Positions 10,066-21,225 of a stretch of DNA of 64,000 nucleotides are shown in pieces. Origin of the DNA: Bettongia penicillata ogilbyi. Lineage: Eukaryota > Chordata > Mammalia > Diprotodontia > Potoroidae. The DNA is taken from the NCBI GenBank assembly GCA_023548195.1, contig JAJHZJ010000496.1, positions 7,691,144 to 7,755,143 on the forward strand, given 5' to 3'. Position numbers and translations under genes: made by a program. The notes beneath the pieces were generated by a model. It searched no databases and was not told where the DNA came from. It saw only the letters and a list, made by a program, of their open reading frames with translations. Within the stretch, counting starts at the first letter, position 1, and every line of letters starts with the position of its first letter.

Positions 10066-11640
10066 AAAAAGATTGATTACCTGGTGATAAAGAGAATTAA
10101 ATGGTGGACAGATCATGTACTTCATTGGTATTCTCAGGATGTCAGGAATAAGTAAAGAATGCAATGGGTCAGTCATTGGTAGTATACTCATGGAAGGATC
10201 TGGAGAAGATTCCTATGGGATGGGCAGGCATGGGTAGGTTGCTTTATGTCACTGCAGTATTGCAGCTGCACCAGTGAAACCACACAGTCATTTGACCATT
10301 TGAGTTTTTGGAAATTTAACATAATTAATGTCACCTAAAGCATCCTCTCCTTAGACATGGGCCCTCAGAACACCCATTCTATGAATACAGTTCAACACTT
10401 TTTCTAGTATAAAGAATTGCCTAGACCATTGAAAAGCTGAGTAATTTGACCAGGGTCAAAGAGTGAGTATAGGATACATTAAGATTCCACATGGAGTGTA
10501 TGTGTGTGTGTGAGGGGGGGAGCACAAGATCTAGAGAGACATGATCATGGCACACACATGCAAGGGTAACTCATGCCTTAAATACTGCAGAACCATTAAA
10601 GTCTGTGGTGATGTCATTACATTTTTTTTCAGTGGGCCTGTCCCCTCACCAATATGACATTCTCACTGTCTATCTAGTCCCTGCTGGTCCTGTGGTATCT
10701 ATTGATGGCTACTGGGAATGGTAATGTCTGATAATCATTATTTCCTACTACCATTTTCCAAGGATCCCCTGCCAGCCATCTCAGCTCTAGTGGATTAGAA
10801 TATAGTGGCTAGAATCCTCTAGTAAGAATGGTCATGGTTTCTATATCTAGAAAAAAAATACAGGTAGAGGTCTCCAGGCTAAAATTATTTTGTTTTATAA
10901 ATTCATAAATTGGCAAAAATCACAGACATCTGCTATAAATAACTACCTAACTTAGGTATTCTAGAGATCCTGAGATACTCTGTGGCTTAGCAAGCAAATA
11001 AATTTGAGCCAGAACAAAAGGAAAAATTTAAAGAGCCAAGCTGAGTTTTCCCACCCACAGAGATCAAATTTTTTCCTTTATAATTCACATCTTTCAGTAA
11101 GAAATCCTGATTTGCTTTGGTAGTATATTTTGGTCAATAAAAAAAAAAATCTTGCTTTCTACAAAGAGTAGAAATGCCTAAACTCTCCTCAAAAAAAAAA
11201 AAAAAAGACTATTGGAGATGAACAAGATTTTGTAAAGGATGACCTTGGTAGTTGCTTTCTTTAGACAGACCTTAGGAGCACAAAACAGAAAAGACTTAAA
11301 AAAAATCCCCTGTCTAGAAGAAGTGGACAGTTTTTCTGAGGGATGGTCCTGGGATCTCTCTCTAGGTTTGCAAGCACTGGAAATCAGGGGACATGATGTG
11401 ACTTCCCCACATATGTTCAACTATTGGGGGTTCTTGGCTACTCAGAAGTCCAAATCTTACCTCTCTCAACCTATGTGTCTCAAGGTCCTTGTCAAAGATT
11501 GTCTCTAACAAACTGAAGTATGTCCCTTATGCATATAAGCTGTATAGTAATCATCATTCTTTCAACCACACAGACATCATGTTTTTTCCCACATATAGAA
11601 CACAGATCAATAAGCTGTCCCTCAGGGAACTGATGCTACA
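10066..11640. other. Unassigned sequence
   Basis: No gene recognised. Notable only for a short GTGTGTGTGTGAGGGGGGG patch at about 10,501-10,519 and two A-runs (about 11,139 and 11,191), which might be the ends of old retroinsertions. Confidence 0.5.
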
Positions 11641-11659
11641 TATGCAACACAGAAATCAT

Positions 11660-11690
<31 letters not shown>

Positions 11691-11710
11691 TGTATGTGTG
11701 CACACACATG
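11660..11710. repeat. (CA)n microsatellite
   Basis: CACACA run with AAACA interruptions, followed by TGTATGTGTG. Confidence 0.85.
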
Positions 11711-11712
11711 CA

Positions 11713-12103
11713 CAAACTTTACCAACCAATCTAAATATCTTCATAACTAATGTGAATTCCTGGGTAGGTCCACAGCTGAACAATAAACCAGATACTACAG
11801 TATTTCAATGCATCTATGATCTCACCGATCTAAGCATTCCTTGTAACAGTGCAGATTGCTACCCATCCCTGAGTTCTCATTCTCTGTGACTTTTGTTTGT
11901 GTCTTATGAAGCAGCCCGTAATATGACAAACATGGTCTGTTGGGTTCACTGCCCTCATTCCTCCCTATTCACTCAACTGATAACATTTCCTTCCCTTGGG
12001 TCACACTCTTCTCACCAGCTGGTATCTTTACTTTCCTCCTCTCATTTTTATTCTGCTCTTTTCTCAAGTGGAAAACACTCACAAATACATGTGATCACAG
12101 AGA
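11713..12103. other. Unassigned sequence
   Basis: Nothing recognised. Confidence 0.4.
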
Positions 12104-12301
12104 CACACATTTACATACACTCACTCACTATCCCACATCGATAGACTCACGTTTCCCCCAAGGAAAGGAACACTAACAAAACTTTACTTCAGGAAGGTTT
12201 CACAGGCTCCTTCCAAGGTCTCTTTATTAAAATGAAATTGAGAGCTTTCCCACTGAAGAAATGAGAAATCCTGGAATGTAGGGATGTATATAAAAAGTGA
12301 C
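12104..12301 (+). repeat. Direct-repeat copy A (about 198 bp)
   Basis: From CACACATTTACATACAC through TTTCCCCCAAGGAAAGGAAC to GATGTATATAAAAAGTGAC it matches copy B at 13,513-13,708 in the same orientation, with roughly nine of ten bases identical by eye. It does not match any interspersed repeat I recognise. Confidence 0.85.
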
Positions 12302-12589
12302 TGCTGCCCCTGACCCACATTTAAGAAGGAGAAGGATTAGAAGAAGCCAAAACCTCCAAGGAGGACAGGAGGCTCAAAAGGTGTTCACAGGAGATGATGT
12401 GGGTCCATGTTTGACGAAGAACGGGAAATGTGGCACAGGAGTTAATGGGGACCCCCAAGTGAGATAGGTCAGAAGAGAAACAGAAGAGCAGAACACTCTT
12501 CCATAATTGGAAAGGTAGAAGGAAGAGCAATTAGGTTTAATGGGTCCCCATGGAGTGATGTTTCCTGTATATAGCTCATTCATTCATTT

Positions 12590-12735
12590 ATTTATTCATT
12601 CAATAAACATTTCTTGAATACTTACTTTGTATAAGACACCATTTAGGTATGGTAGGAGATAAAAAAGAAAAATACATGAACTACATCCTCGGGATAAGGA
12701 TTAAGACATAAAAACAATACAATAAAAATTTCTAA
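12590..12735 (+). repeat. Ancient mammalian repeat, family not named
   Basis: ATTTATTCATTCAATAAACA followed by TTTCTTGAATACTTACTTTG and a 'caccatttaggtatggtaggagata' block. The same type of sequence occurs at 19,535, 39,280 and 58,465. I recognise it as a dispersed ancient repeat but cannot name it safely. Confidence 0.5.
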
Positions 12736-13215
12736 GTTGAAAGAGACCTCATTGGACATTTAAATCCATCCACATCTAAACAAGAATCTTCTCTACAAAA
12801 AAGGAAAAAAAACTGACAAGTGACCATTCAGCTTTTCATCCAGTGAGGTGGAATTCCCTACCTCTCTGAACAGCTCATTTTTCTTTGGGGATAGGTCTAG
12901 CTACTAGAAAATTTTCCTGAAAATAAGCCTATATCTTTGCAACTTCCATCCCTCGTTCCTGGTTCTGCCCTCTGGGGCTAAAGAAAATAATCTCGAGATC
13001 CTTCTATCTCACAGATCTTCAAATACTTAAAGACAGCTAGTATGCCTCCCCTGCAGCTTCTCTTCTTGGGATTGAATGCTTCGAGTCTCTTCACCTGATT
13101 CTTATATGAAATGAACTTGAAGTCCTTCACCACCTTGGTTAAGTCCCCTCTGGATGCTCTCCAGCTTATCAATTTCCTTTCAAAAATATGTTGCCCAGAA
13201 ATGAAGACAATGAGG
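12735..13215 (-). mobile_element. L3/CR1-type LINE fossil, antisense
   Basis: Antisense blocks in order: CAACTTCCATCCCTCGTTCC, TGGTTCTGCCCTCTGGGGCT, ATACTTAAAGACAGCTAGTA, CCTCTGGATGCTCTCCAGCT and TATGTTGCCCAGAAATG. These are the complement of the 3' part of mammalian L3/CR1, whose sense strand is seen at about 20,040-20,260. Non-functional. Confidence 0.75.
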
Positions 13216-13487
13216 AGCACTAAAATGTATTTTAGGGGGACAGAGGAAGAATTGAAAATACCAAGGATTTAATGGAAGAAGTGATATTTGACATAGATCT
13301 TGAAGAAATGTAGATTTGTTTCCTTAAAAGGCTGGGGATACAAATATAAACAAACAATACAGTCCTTGCCATCAAGGAATTTATATTCTAATGAGGGAAA
13401 ATGAGAAAGTAAAAGCAGGTGGACTTAAGGGATGTTTTCTTTTTTCTGTTCCCTCTCTCTCAGGAGAGTCATCAAAATTTTCTTTAA

Positions 13488-13490
<3 letters not shown>

Positions 13491-13518
<28 letters not shown>
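13491..13518. repeat. (CA)14 microsatellite
   Basis: Uninterrupted CA run at the left border of direct-repeat copy B; copy A has only a short ACACACA at the same point. Confidence 0.9.
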
Positions 13519-13519
<1 letters not shown>

Positions 13520-13708
13520 TTACATACATTCACTCAGTCACTCATCAATAAACTCATGTTTCCCCCAAGGAAAGGAACACTAACAAAAATATACTTCAGG
13601 AAGGTTTCACAGGCTCCTTCCCAGGTGTCTTTATTAAAATGAAACTGAGAGGTTTCTCACTGAAGAAATGAGAAATCCTGGAATGTAGGGATGTGTATAA
13701 AAAGTGAC
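13513..13708 (+). repeat. Direct-repeat copy B (about 196 bp)
   Basis: Second copy of the unit at 12,104-12,301. Differences include TTTACTTC versus ATACTTC, AAATTGAGAG versus AAACTGAGAG, and GTATATAA versus GTGTATAA. It is followed by a (TA)n run at 13,709-13,727. Confidence 0.85.
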
Positions 13709-13739
13709 ATATATATATATATATATACATTTTCTTTTA

Positions 13740-14600
13740 GACTCTGAATAGCCTCTTGCAATACCCTGTCCTATATAACACATTTTTTTTACAGAGAAAA
13801 AAAGGAAAAAGGAGAGAGGAAGGGTTTTTTAAAAATAATCAAAACTGAAAAAAATCGACAATATAGACAGTTTTCTAAACCAATAAATATCCCTTCCTCC
13901 TAAGATGTTCTCCTTTATCTCTTCTTTGAAGCCAAACTGTCCTTTGTATTTTTGCAACATTCATTTTCATTATTTAGTGGTTTTATTCTTTCCATTTCCA
14001 TTTTTTATTTATTGTGTAAATTGTTTCCTTGATTCTGCCGATATCATTTTGCATCAGCTCATTTTCATCTTTCCATTCTTCTCTGTAGTGACCATAAACA
14101 TTGCTTCTTTCAAGCAATGGTATCCCATTACACTCATGAATTACAATTGAAGATCATCTATTTTGTGTTTCTAACTCTTTGCTACCACAAGCACTGTTAT
14201 AGATATTTTGGTGTAGATAGGGTCTTTCTTTTTATCTGTTATCTTCTTGGGGGTATATGCCTGGCAACAGAATTTCGGAGCCAAATAGCATAGATATGTT
14301 AGTCTTTTATTTGTGTTATTTCAAATCGTTTTCCATATCAGTTATACCAATTCATGATTTCATCAATAATGTAGTACTGTATCTATTTTGCTGATTAATA
14401 GTTAATCAATTTATAATTAATAATCAACACTGATTATTTCTATCTTTTGTCATCATTGCCAAGTTGATGAGTAAGAGATGAAATCTCAAGTTTGTTTTGA
14501 TTTGCATTTTAATTTGAACCATTATTAATAATTTTATGCTTTGGACTTCATTTAATTCATCTAATTTCTGCTTTTATATCATTTCCAGTCTCACTGTTTA
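13740..14600 (-). mobile_element. L1 LINE 3' part, antisense
   Basis: Blocks in order: AATGGTATCCCATTACACTC, TTTCTAACTCTTTGCTACCA, ATAGATATTTTGGTGTAGAT, GTTATACCAATTCATGATTT and GATTTGCATTTTAATTTGAA. This is the complement of the ORF2 end and 3' UTR of a marsupial L1. It is more diverged than, and probably a different subfamily from, the copy at 5.4-7.3 kb. No frame survives. Confidence 0.65.
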
Positions 14601-15163
<563 letters not shown>

Positions 15164-15589
15164 GTCTCCCTGCTACATTCAAACTTAACAGTGCTCAGGA
15201 TAAGCCCTATCTTACATTTCTAATCAGTCCACCTATACTGTCTTTTTCCCTGAAGAAATGACTAAGATTTTCACTCCTACCCTTACCACTGTTGCCCATA
15301 AACTCCAAGGGTCTGCTCTACACTTTATAGAAAGGCCATTGGAGTTCCCTTCCAAATTCACTGATGAATATTTTTTGCAGAGTATTCAAATTCTTGCACT
15401 AAGCTAGCAAATCAGAGACTTTCCTTGAGGTAACCCTAAATCTAGAGTTAGAAGAGACATGGGAGGTCAATTCTTTCTCTGTTCCTCTGCTCCTGCCCCC
15501 ATTTTACAGTTGCAAGAACTGAGGCCTTCTAAGAGCAAACAAAGTAGAATTTCTTGTTATTTTCTTTCTAGAGTTCACTTTCCTAGGCT
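15164..15589. other. Unassigned sequence with a MIR scrap
   Basis: A MIR scrap (CCCATTTTACAGTTGCAAGA, then ACTGAGGCCTTCTAAG) at about 15,497-15,535 on the minus strand; otherwise nothing recognised. Confidence 0.45.
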
Positions 15590-16095
15590 CAGGCTAAATT
15601 GAAAACATGTGAAGGGTGATTCACAGCTGTGCTGAGTCACATAGGTTTGGTGCCTTCTGCCTCTGAACCAATCAGGAGCTGCATCTTTATTATATATACT
15701 GGGGGGTTGATGTTTTGCTTTGGGGGTTTTGCTTATGAGGAGGACCTTTTGATTCCCTGGATGGAACACTGAGTAGCTGTTTGTTAAGGGCCGCCCTCCA
15801 CTACTCAGATGTTGGTTCTCACCCATCTGGTGGTGTATGTAGGTAGTTGTTCCTTGGTTCAAATTAGAGCCCTATCTGTTCATCTTTGTGCTAATTTATC
15901 TGCTTGTATTTTCTCTGTTTGTATTTTCTCCAAGTTCCAGGTGTTAATCTTTCCCCTAAACTAGTGCATGACTTATATATATTTAATTAAAGAAGGGTTG
16001 TTGACCCCTTTGAAGCTGTCTTTCCTTTTAAAGCAGATCAAAGAACTTGTGCTATCAGGCCATCCTGGGTATACTTGGGTGCTTGCTGTTACAGG
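15590..16095 (+). repeat. LTR-like interspersed repeat, plus-strand copy
   Basis: Same family as 915-1,395 in the opposite orientation. Distinctive shared blocks are GCTGTGCTGAGTCA, GGACCTTTTGATTC, CTTTGTGCTAATTT, GTGTTAATCTTTCCCCTAAA, TTTAATTAAAGAAGG and GCCATCCTGGGT. The AATTAAAG block would serve as a poly(A) signal if this is an LTR. There is no viral coding sequence next to it. Borders are approximate. Confidence 0.5.
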
Positions 16096-16169
16096 CCTAG
16101 GGCAGTAAAGTAATTGTCCCAGGGTCATACAGGTATGAAGTATCATCCTGGTCCTTGGACTCCAGAGTC
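16096..16169 (-). repeat. MIR scrap, antisense
   Basis: CCCAGGGTCATACAGGTATG and GGACTCCAGAGTCAGTAC are the complement of the MIR core region. Confidence 0.5.
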
Positions 16170-16350
16170 AGTACTATGTTCATCTTGTTCAGTTGTATCC
16201 AACTCTGTGACATCTCATTTGGTGTTTTCTTGACAAAGATACTGCAGTGGTTTGTTGTTTCCTTCTCCAGGCATTTTTGCAGATGAGGAACTGAGACAAA
16301 CAGGGTTAAGTGATTTACCCAAGGTCATACAGATTGTAATGCCTTATAAT
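16170..16350 (-). mobile_element. Marsupial core-SINE, minus strand, partial
   Basis: TTGTTCAGTTGTATCCAACT, GTGGTTTGTTGTTTCCTTCT, CAGATGAGGAACTGAG and TTAAGTGATTTACCCAAGGT are in the same order as the complete SINE at 9,417-9,670, but the tRNA-like head is missing. Confidence 0.7.
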
Positions 16351-16609
16351 GCTGAGCTTGTCACTGATGACTTTTGGCTTTTGCTTGAGCTCTATAATTA
16401 TGATTGGTTACTCTCTGGATGGTTATTCCACACTCCCAGGGAACAATGGAGGAGGAGATGCTTTAGATCTTCTCAAAAGATACTATTTCCTTTTCAAGTA
16501 AGAAAAAAGATTGATCCTAGAGAGGTCCATGAAGATGCCTTCTTCCTCTGATTGGCCCATTTCTGCCTTATTCACACCTGGATTCCTGTAATAATGGATC
16601 TAAGGGGTT

Positions 16610-16720
16610 GAGAAGCATCCTGACACAATGGAAAGACCACTCAACATAAAGGAACAAGATCAGGTTCATAGCTTGCTATGGCAAAGTCACCTTACTCTTC
16701 TGCATCTTGAAGTAATGAGT
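16610..16720 (+). repeat. MIR fossil
   Basis: Decayed MIR-like order (ACAATGGAAAGACCACTC, then ATGGCAAAGTCACCTTAC). Weak. Confidence 0.35.
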
Positions 16721-17224
16721 ATCCCTTCTCCTACTTCAGGAACATCTGGGCGAACTCCAGGTTATTTCAAATATGATCATATTTTTTCTCATTAAGAATT
16801 CAGGACAAACAGGACAAAGACTCAGTTTCTCATTTCTACTCTTGTATCTTGGGCAAGTCACTTTATTGAAAGTTAGACTAGAGTAGGTGGTGTCAAACCC
16901 AAATATAAATGGATCCCTGGAGCCATATAGTGACTGAGAAAACCACCAATTAACCTAATTTGTATTGTATTTTATTCATTTCCCATTTATATTTTCATCT
17001 AGTTCCAGTAGCATTGGGGAGATTTGCCAGCTGCGTAACCACCTGCAAGTTCAACACCTATGAACTAAAGGATCTCTCAGGAATGGCCTTAACTAGCAAA
17101 TTTGATTCTTTAAAATTATCTTTTAAAGGCATCTCTGATGTAGCTGGACTTGGGGAGAATAGGTAAAGAGAGACATGAGGATGCAGCATTCTATGAGTGG
17201 AAAAGAGGGGATACCATGAAGCTA

Positions 17225-17495
17225 CTACCTGAGAAGCCAAACCTTTAAGACCCAACTAAAATCTCACCTTCTACAGAAAGTTTTCCTTAACCCTTTTTCA
17301 TTTCAGTCTTTTCTCCTTTTAATTATTTCATATTTATCCTGTATATATCTCACTTTGCATACAATTGTTTTCATGCTGTCTCTCTCATTAGATTGTAAGC
17401 CCCTTGAGGCCAAGGATTGTCCTTTGCCTCTTTTCATATCCCCAGCACTTAGCTCAGTGCCCAGCACATAGTGCTAAATAATTGTTTATTGAATT
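17225..17495 (+). repeat. L2 LINE 3' end
   Basis: Contains AAAATCTCACCTTCTACAGA, TTAGATTGTAAGCCCCTTGA, CCCAGCACTTAGCTCAGTGC and AATAATTGTTTATTGAATTG in the order of the L2 3' terminus. Non-coding fossil. Confidence 0.75.
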
Positions 17496-17763
17496 GGAGT
17501 GGTGGTGAGAGCCAATATTAACTTAGATCCAGGCCAGGAAGGAATTTATCTGAGTTCTCCTAAAAGGTTGAGGCAAGTGGAGAGGAAGTATGCCAAATCA
17601 TAGTTTTTTTTAAATTAATTATCCTTAAGTGGGTGCTAAGCTTAGGCATGAGGGCACTATCAGCATCCTTTAAATATCACTGCCCTGGGGTGAGGTCCAA
17701 GATGCCTCACTATAGTTAGTTATGTTATGAGTAATAAGATTCTTTGAGGATGAAGATAAAGAT

Positions 17764-17800
17764 GATGATGAGGATGATGTTGGCCATCATCCTCATCATC
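17764..17800. repeat. Perfect 16-bp hairpin in GAT/ATC repeat
   Basis: GATGATGAGGATGATG (17,764-17,779) and its exact reverse complement (17,785-17,800) are separated by TTGGC. It lies in a longer GAT-rich then ATC-rich tract (about 17,750-17,820). Confidence 0.9.
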
Positions 17801-18369
17801 TTCACCATCCTCATCATCACCTATAATGGAAAATTTACCAAAGGAAAATCCTGGATGTGAGATTCTAGAACATTGGCTTGGTAGCAGCAAAAAAAAAAGT
17901 CTTCCCAAGTGCCTTTCATGTTAACATGCTCCACACATCCAGAAGTCTGGGAGAACACAGGAAGATCTCAGCCCACGTAGAATGAGCTAGAGTTGAACTC
18001 ACACACAATGTTATTTCTGCTTTCTCCTGGCCTTGCTTCTTGTGTAGTGGGGCTGAGGACAAACCCCTTCTTTGTTTGTTTGTCTTCCATTAGCTCACAT
18101 TAAGACAATTATTGCACAGCTGGGCATGGCTGCCTAGCAAACAAGGGCCTTTCATTTCCAAAGCTCCCTTTGTCAGGCAGAAGCAAGGAGAGTTAAGAGA
18201 GAAATTAATTACAATTTAAAGGGAGCAATTTGTGTTGTATGCAAACCTTGAATGAGTCAGATATTAATGGTTAATTATTATTGTTAGGTTTGTTTTGAAC
18301 TCTGAAAAAATATTCAGATCACATATTTCTTATGCTTCCAGGCTTAATCCTCTTAAGTCTGTCTTCTTT

Positions 18370-18650
18370 AGATTCTGTATATTTGTATATGTATGAAGAC
18401 AGGACCATTGCAGAAATCCTCTGACTTTGGATATGTTGATCAGCCATCATCATTTGACTGTTTGATGAAATTAAAACATAGTCCACAGGATTATAGCTCT
18501 AGAGCTGGATCTTAGAAATCATCAATTCTAATCTGCTCATTTTACAATTGAGAATAAGTGATGTACTCAGGGTCAACCAGCTGGCAAATGCCTGAGGCGT
18601 GACTCTAAGTCCAATATTCCATCTGCTACACCACCCAGCTGGTGTAGACT
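18370..18650 (-). repeat. MIR-containing tandem unit 1
   Basis: Antisense MIR (GAGCTGGATCTTAGAAATCA, GCTCATTTTACAATTGAG, CAGGGTCAACCAGCTGGCAA) preceded by a CATTGCAGAAATCCTCT block. Both parts recur in the same order in the neighbouring unit. Confidence 0.55.
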
Positions 18651-18654
18651 CCAG

Positions 18655-18935
18655 ATGTTTATATCAATATGTATATGCATATGAAATCATTGCAGAAATG
18701 CTCTAAAGATAGTCTTTCCTTATATTTCTCAAGCATGATCCTTTCACGATAGGATACAATTGCATCATTGTCCATAGGATCATAGTTCCAGAGCTGGAAG
18801 GGACCTTAAAGATTACTGAGTCAATCATTTTACAAATTAAGAAATGGAGATCCAAAGATCTCTCTTTGGAGAAGTGGTTAGTAGCAAAGTTGAGATATAA
18901 ACTTTCATTCTCAGACTGTCTTTCCATTGCACTGG
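18655..18935 (-). repeat. MIR-containing tandem unit 2
   Basis: CATTGCAGAAATGCTCT and then GAGCTGGAAGGGACCTTAAA, TCATTTTACAAATTAAG: same order as unit 1. The shared non-MIR leader suggests an old tandem duplication of about 290 bp. Confidence 0.5.
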
Positions 18936-19534
18936 CAGAAACCTTGTAATGGTTTTGAGATTACCCAATCAGAAACAAAGAAGCTAGGAAGTCCAGAGGA
19001 AAACCATTCTGGCTATTATGAACTGATTGTTTGGAGCATGAAACAGATGATGCCCATCCAGGAAACCAATGCATTATTTCAAAAACTATTTTCTTAATTT
19101 CAATCCGCACTAAATTTTAATAGATAAGTAGAACTGTGACTGTAGTGATGGAGCAACATCCTTGATCCTTAGATTTTTTTATATCCTTTAGTCATAGCTA
19201 GTATACATGGATAATGGAGAATCCAAAGCTCTTGATTCTAGTCTCTGGTTGCCCAGATGCAAAAGGTAGGTTAAGGTTCCATGCCAATGTTAAGGTAGGT
19301 TTCCAGGGGAGCACCCCAGGGATCTGTCTTTGGTCCTGTGCTACTAACCTGTTCATCCATGACTTAGCTAAAGGCGTGAAGTATATGCCTATTGAGGTTA
19401 CAGGTAGCATAAAGACAGGATTCAAAGAACTTTTGTAAGTTAAGATATTGGGGGAAAACCAATAAGGTGTAGTTATCCAAGAAAAATGTAAATTCATATT
19501 CTTAGGTTCAAAGAATCAGTTTCACGTGTTCACA

Positions 19535-19700
19535 ATAGGAGTGAATGAATGAATAAATCAAATAGCATTTGTTAAGTGTTTAAGTGCTTACTCTATGTGC
19601 CAAGTACTGTCATAAGGATCCAATAAGTCAGACAGACAGAGAGAGTGCCTCGGTCATTGTCATCACAGAATTTACATTCCAATAGGTAAAGATAGCACAT
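19535..19700 (+). repeat. Ancient mammalian repeat, family not named
   Basis: TGAATGAATGAATAAATCAA, TACTCTATGTGCCAAGTACT and CAGAATTTACATTCCAATAG follow the order of a widespread ancient repeat also seen at 39,280 and 58,465. Confidence 0.5.
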
Positions 19701-19771
19701 AGATAGTTTTGACTAATAAAGACTACTTGTTCTGATGAGGTTTATGTGATCAAAGAATTAAGGGTTTAAAT

Positions 19772-19953
19772 CAGGCATAGGGAACCTGTAGCCTCTAGAA
19801 TACATGTGACTTTTAGGTCATTGGGTACAACCTTTTGACTGAGTCTAAATTTTGTAGAACAAATCCTTTTATTAAGGGGATTTGTTCTCTGAAGTTCGAA
19901 TTCAAGACCTAGAGGGTCACATGTAACCTTGAGGCCACAGGTTCCCCATCCTG
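19772..19953. mobile_element. Small hAT-like DNA transposon with terminal inverted repeats
   Basis: 182 bp. Its ends are imperfect inverted repeats (CAGGCATAGGGAACCTGTAG at the left; the complement of the right end reads CAGGATGGGGAACCTGTGGC), and the inverted homology continues through ACATGTGAC and TAGGTC. Flanks GTTTAAAT (19,764-19,771) and GTTTAGAA (19,954-19,961) agree at six of eight positions, fitting an aged 8-bp hAT duplication. Non-autonomous. A half copy lies at 56,137. Confidence 0.75.
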
Positions 19954-20480
19954 GTTTAGAAGGATTCCAAGTTCATCTTGAGTCAAAAGTATGTTGGCAT
20001 CCAAAGAATAAGAATCCTGATATGATCTTGGGCTGCATTAGAAAGGGCACAGCTTACAGGAATATTTCACTGACAGTCTTTTTGCTCTTTGCCCTGGTCA
20101 GACTTCACTTGGCATATGGTGTGCAGTTGTCAGAGCCACATAAAGCAAGGACTTTGATAAACTGAGGAAACATCCAGAAGAGGCAAACAGGATTGTAAAG
20201 AGCCCTATGTTCATACTATGCAATCAGTCGAAGGAACTGGGCAAGTTTAGTCTAGAGAAGAGGTAGCTTAGGAATTCAGAATAACTACCTTAAAGTAGGT
20301 GAGGATCTATCATCTAATAGATGCAGAAGACACAATCTGAGGAAATGAGTGAGTTACAAAGAGGCAAGCTGAGGCTTGATGTTAGAAGAAAAAAATAAAA
20401 ATGTTCAAACAATTAGAACTATCCAAAATTCTAATGGACTGCTTCAGAAGGATGAGTTCTCTCTCCATGTACATCTTCAA

Positions 20481-20790
20481 TCAGGCAGCTAGGTGGTACA
20501 GTGGAGAGAGCACCAATGTAGAAGTCAGGAGGACCTCAGTTCAAATCTCACCTCAGACACTTGACCCTCACTAGCTGTGTGACCTTGGGCAAGTCACTTA
20601 ACCCCAATTGCCTCATCCTGGCTCATCTCCACTCACCTGGATGAGTATCTGGTCACTGGATTTAGATGGCTCTAGAGGAGAAGTGAGTCTGGTGACCTGC
20701 ACAGCCCTCCCTCACTCAAAAACAAAGTGCAAGTCATGTCGTTCTTTCTCTGATGGCACAGTCTTCTTCAGCAACAAAGGATGAACACAC
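20481..20790 (+). mobile_element. Composite marsupial SINE with RTE-like tail and TSD
   Basis: The head is tRNA/core-SINE-like (GGCAGCTAGGTGGTACAGTG, GTTCAAATCTCACCTCAGAC, GTGTGACCTTGGGCAAGTCA). The second half is unrelated to MIR (TATCTGGTCACTGGATTTAG, TCACTCAAAAACAAAGTGCA) and ends CAGCAACAAAGGATGAACAC, like the RTE 3' ends in this window. ATCTTCAA repeats on both sides (20,473-20,480 and 20,793-20,800; ten bases with one mismatch). The 3' half suggests mobilisation by an RTE LINE (inference). The same family is at 44,082-44,396. Confidence 0.85.
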
Positions 20791-21019
20791 ATATCTTCAA
20801 CCAAAGACTGGATGGGACTTACCAAGTGTGGTAGAGAAACATTTCCTTTTAGGTTTCAGTTGGCCTAAGTGGTCATTGATGTGCTTTCATAAAAATTTGC
20901 AATTCTGTACCATTGGACTATCCACTTGAACTTTCTGAGCTTTGGTTTTTTCATGTAAACTGGATTTTGCATTGTCATGGAGGATGCCCAGCAGAGGATC
21001 CAAATGAATGGGGTTTCTC

Positions 21020-21225
21020 TCTAATCCAGGAGTTCTTAACCTTTTTAAGTCATGGACATAGGTGGCAGTGAAACCTATGGACCCTTTCTCAGAATAATGC
21101 TAATTTTTAAATACACTAAACAAAATACTTAGGATTTCAAAGGAAATCAATTATTTGGAAATATATTTATCAGAATAAAAAAGAAACCTCTAGGCTGAGA
21201 AATTCTGCTTTAGACAGCAAAGTAT
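21020..21225 (+). mobile_element. MER58-like hAT fossil
   Basis: CAGGAGTTCTTAACCTTTTT, AAACCTATGGACCCTTTCTC, AGAATAATGCTAATTTTTAA and the complementary right side (GAAATTCTGCTTTAGA). Most complete of three copies in the window. No transposase. Confidence 0.7.

Larger units (their letters stand above)
19140..20465 (+). mobile_element. L3/CR1-type LINE fossil in pieces
   Basis: Piece 1 (about 19,205-19,450) carries the reverse-transcriptase 'G-x-P-Q-G-S-x-x-G-P' region, visible as GGAGCACCCCAGGGATCTGT followed by CTTTGGTCCTGTGCTACTAA. Piece 2 (about 19,960-20,460) carries the later region with GGGCTGCATTAGAAAGGGCA, CTGGTCAGACTTCACTTGGC, GAAGGAACTGGGCAAGTTTA and GTCTAGAGAAGAGG. Several frameshifts separate the pieces, and an old repeat and a hAT element lie between them. 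Dead copy. Confidence 0.7.
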
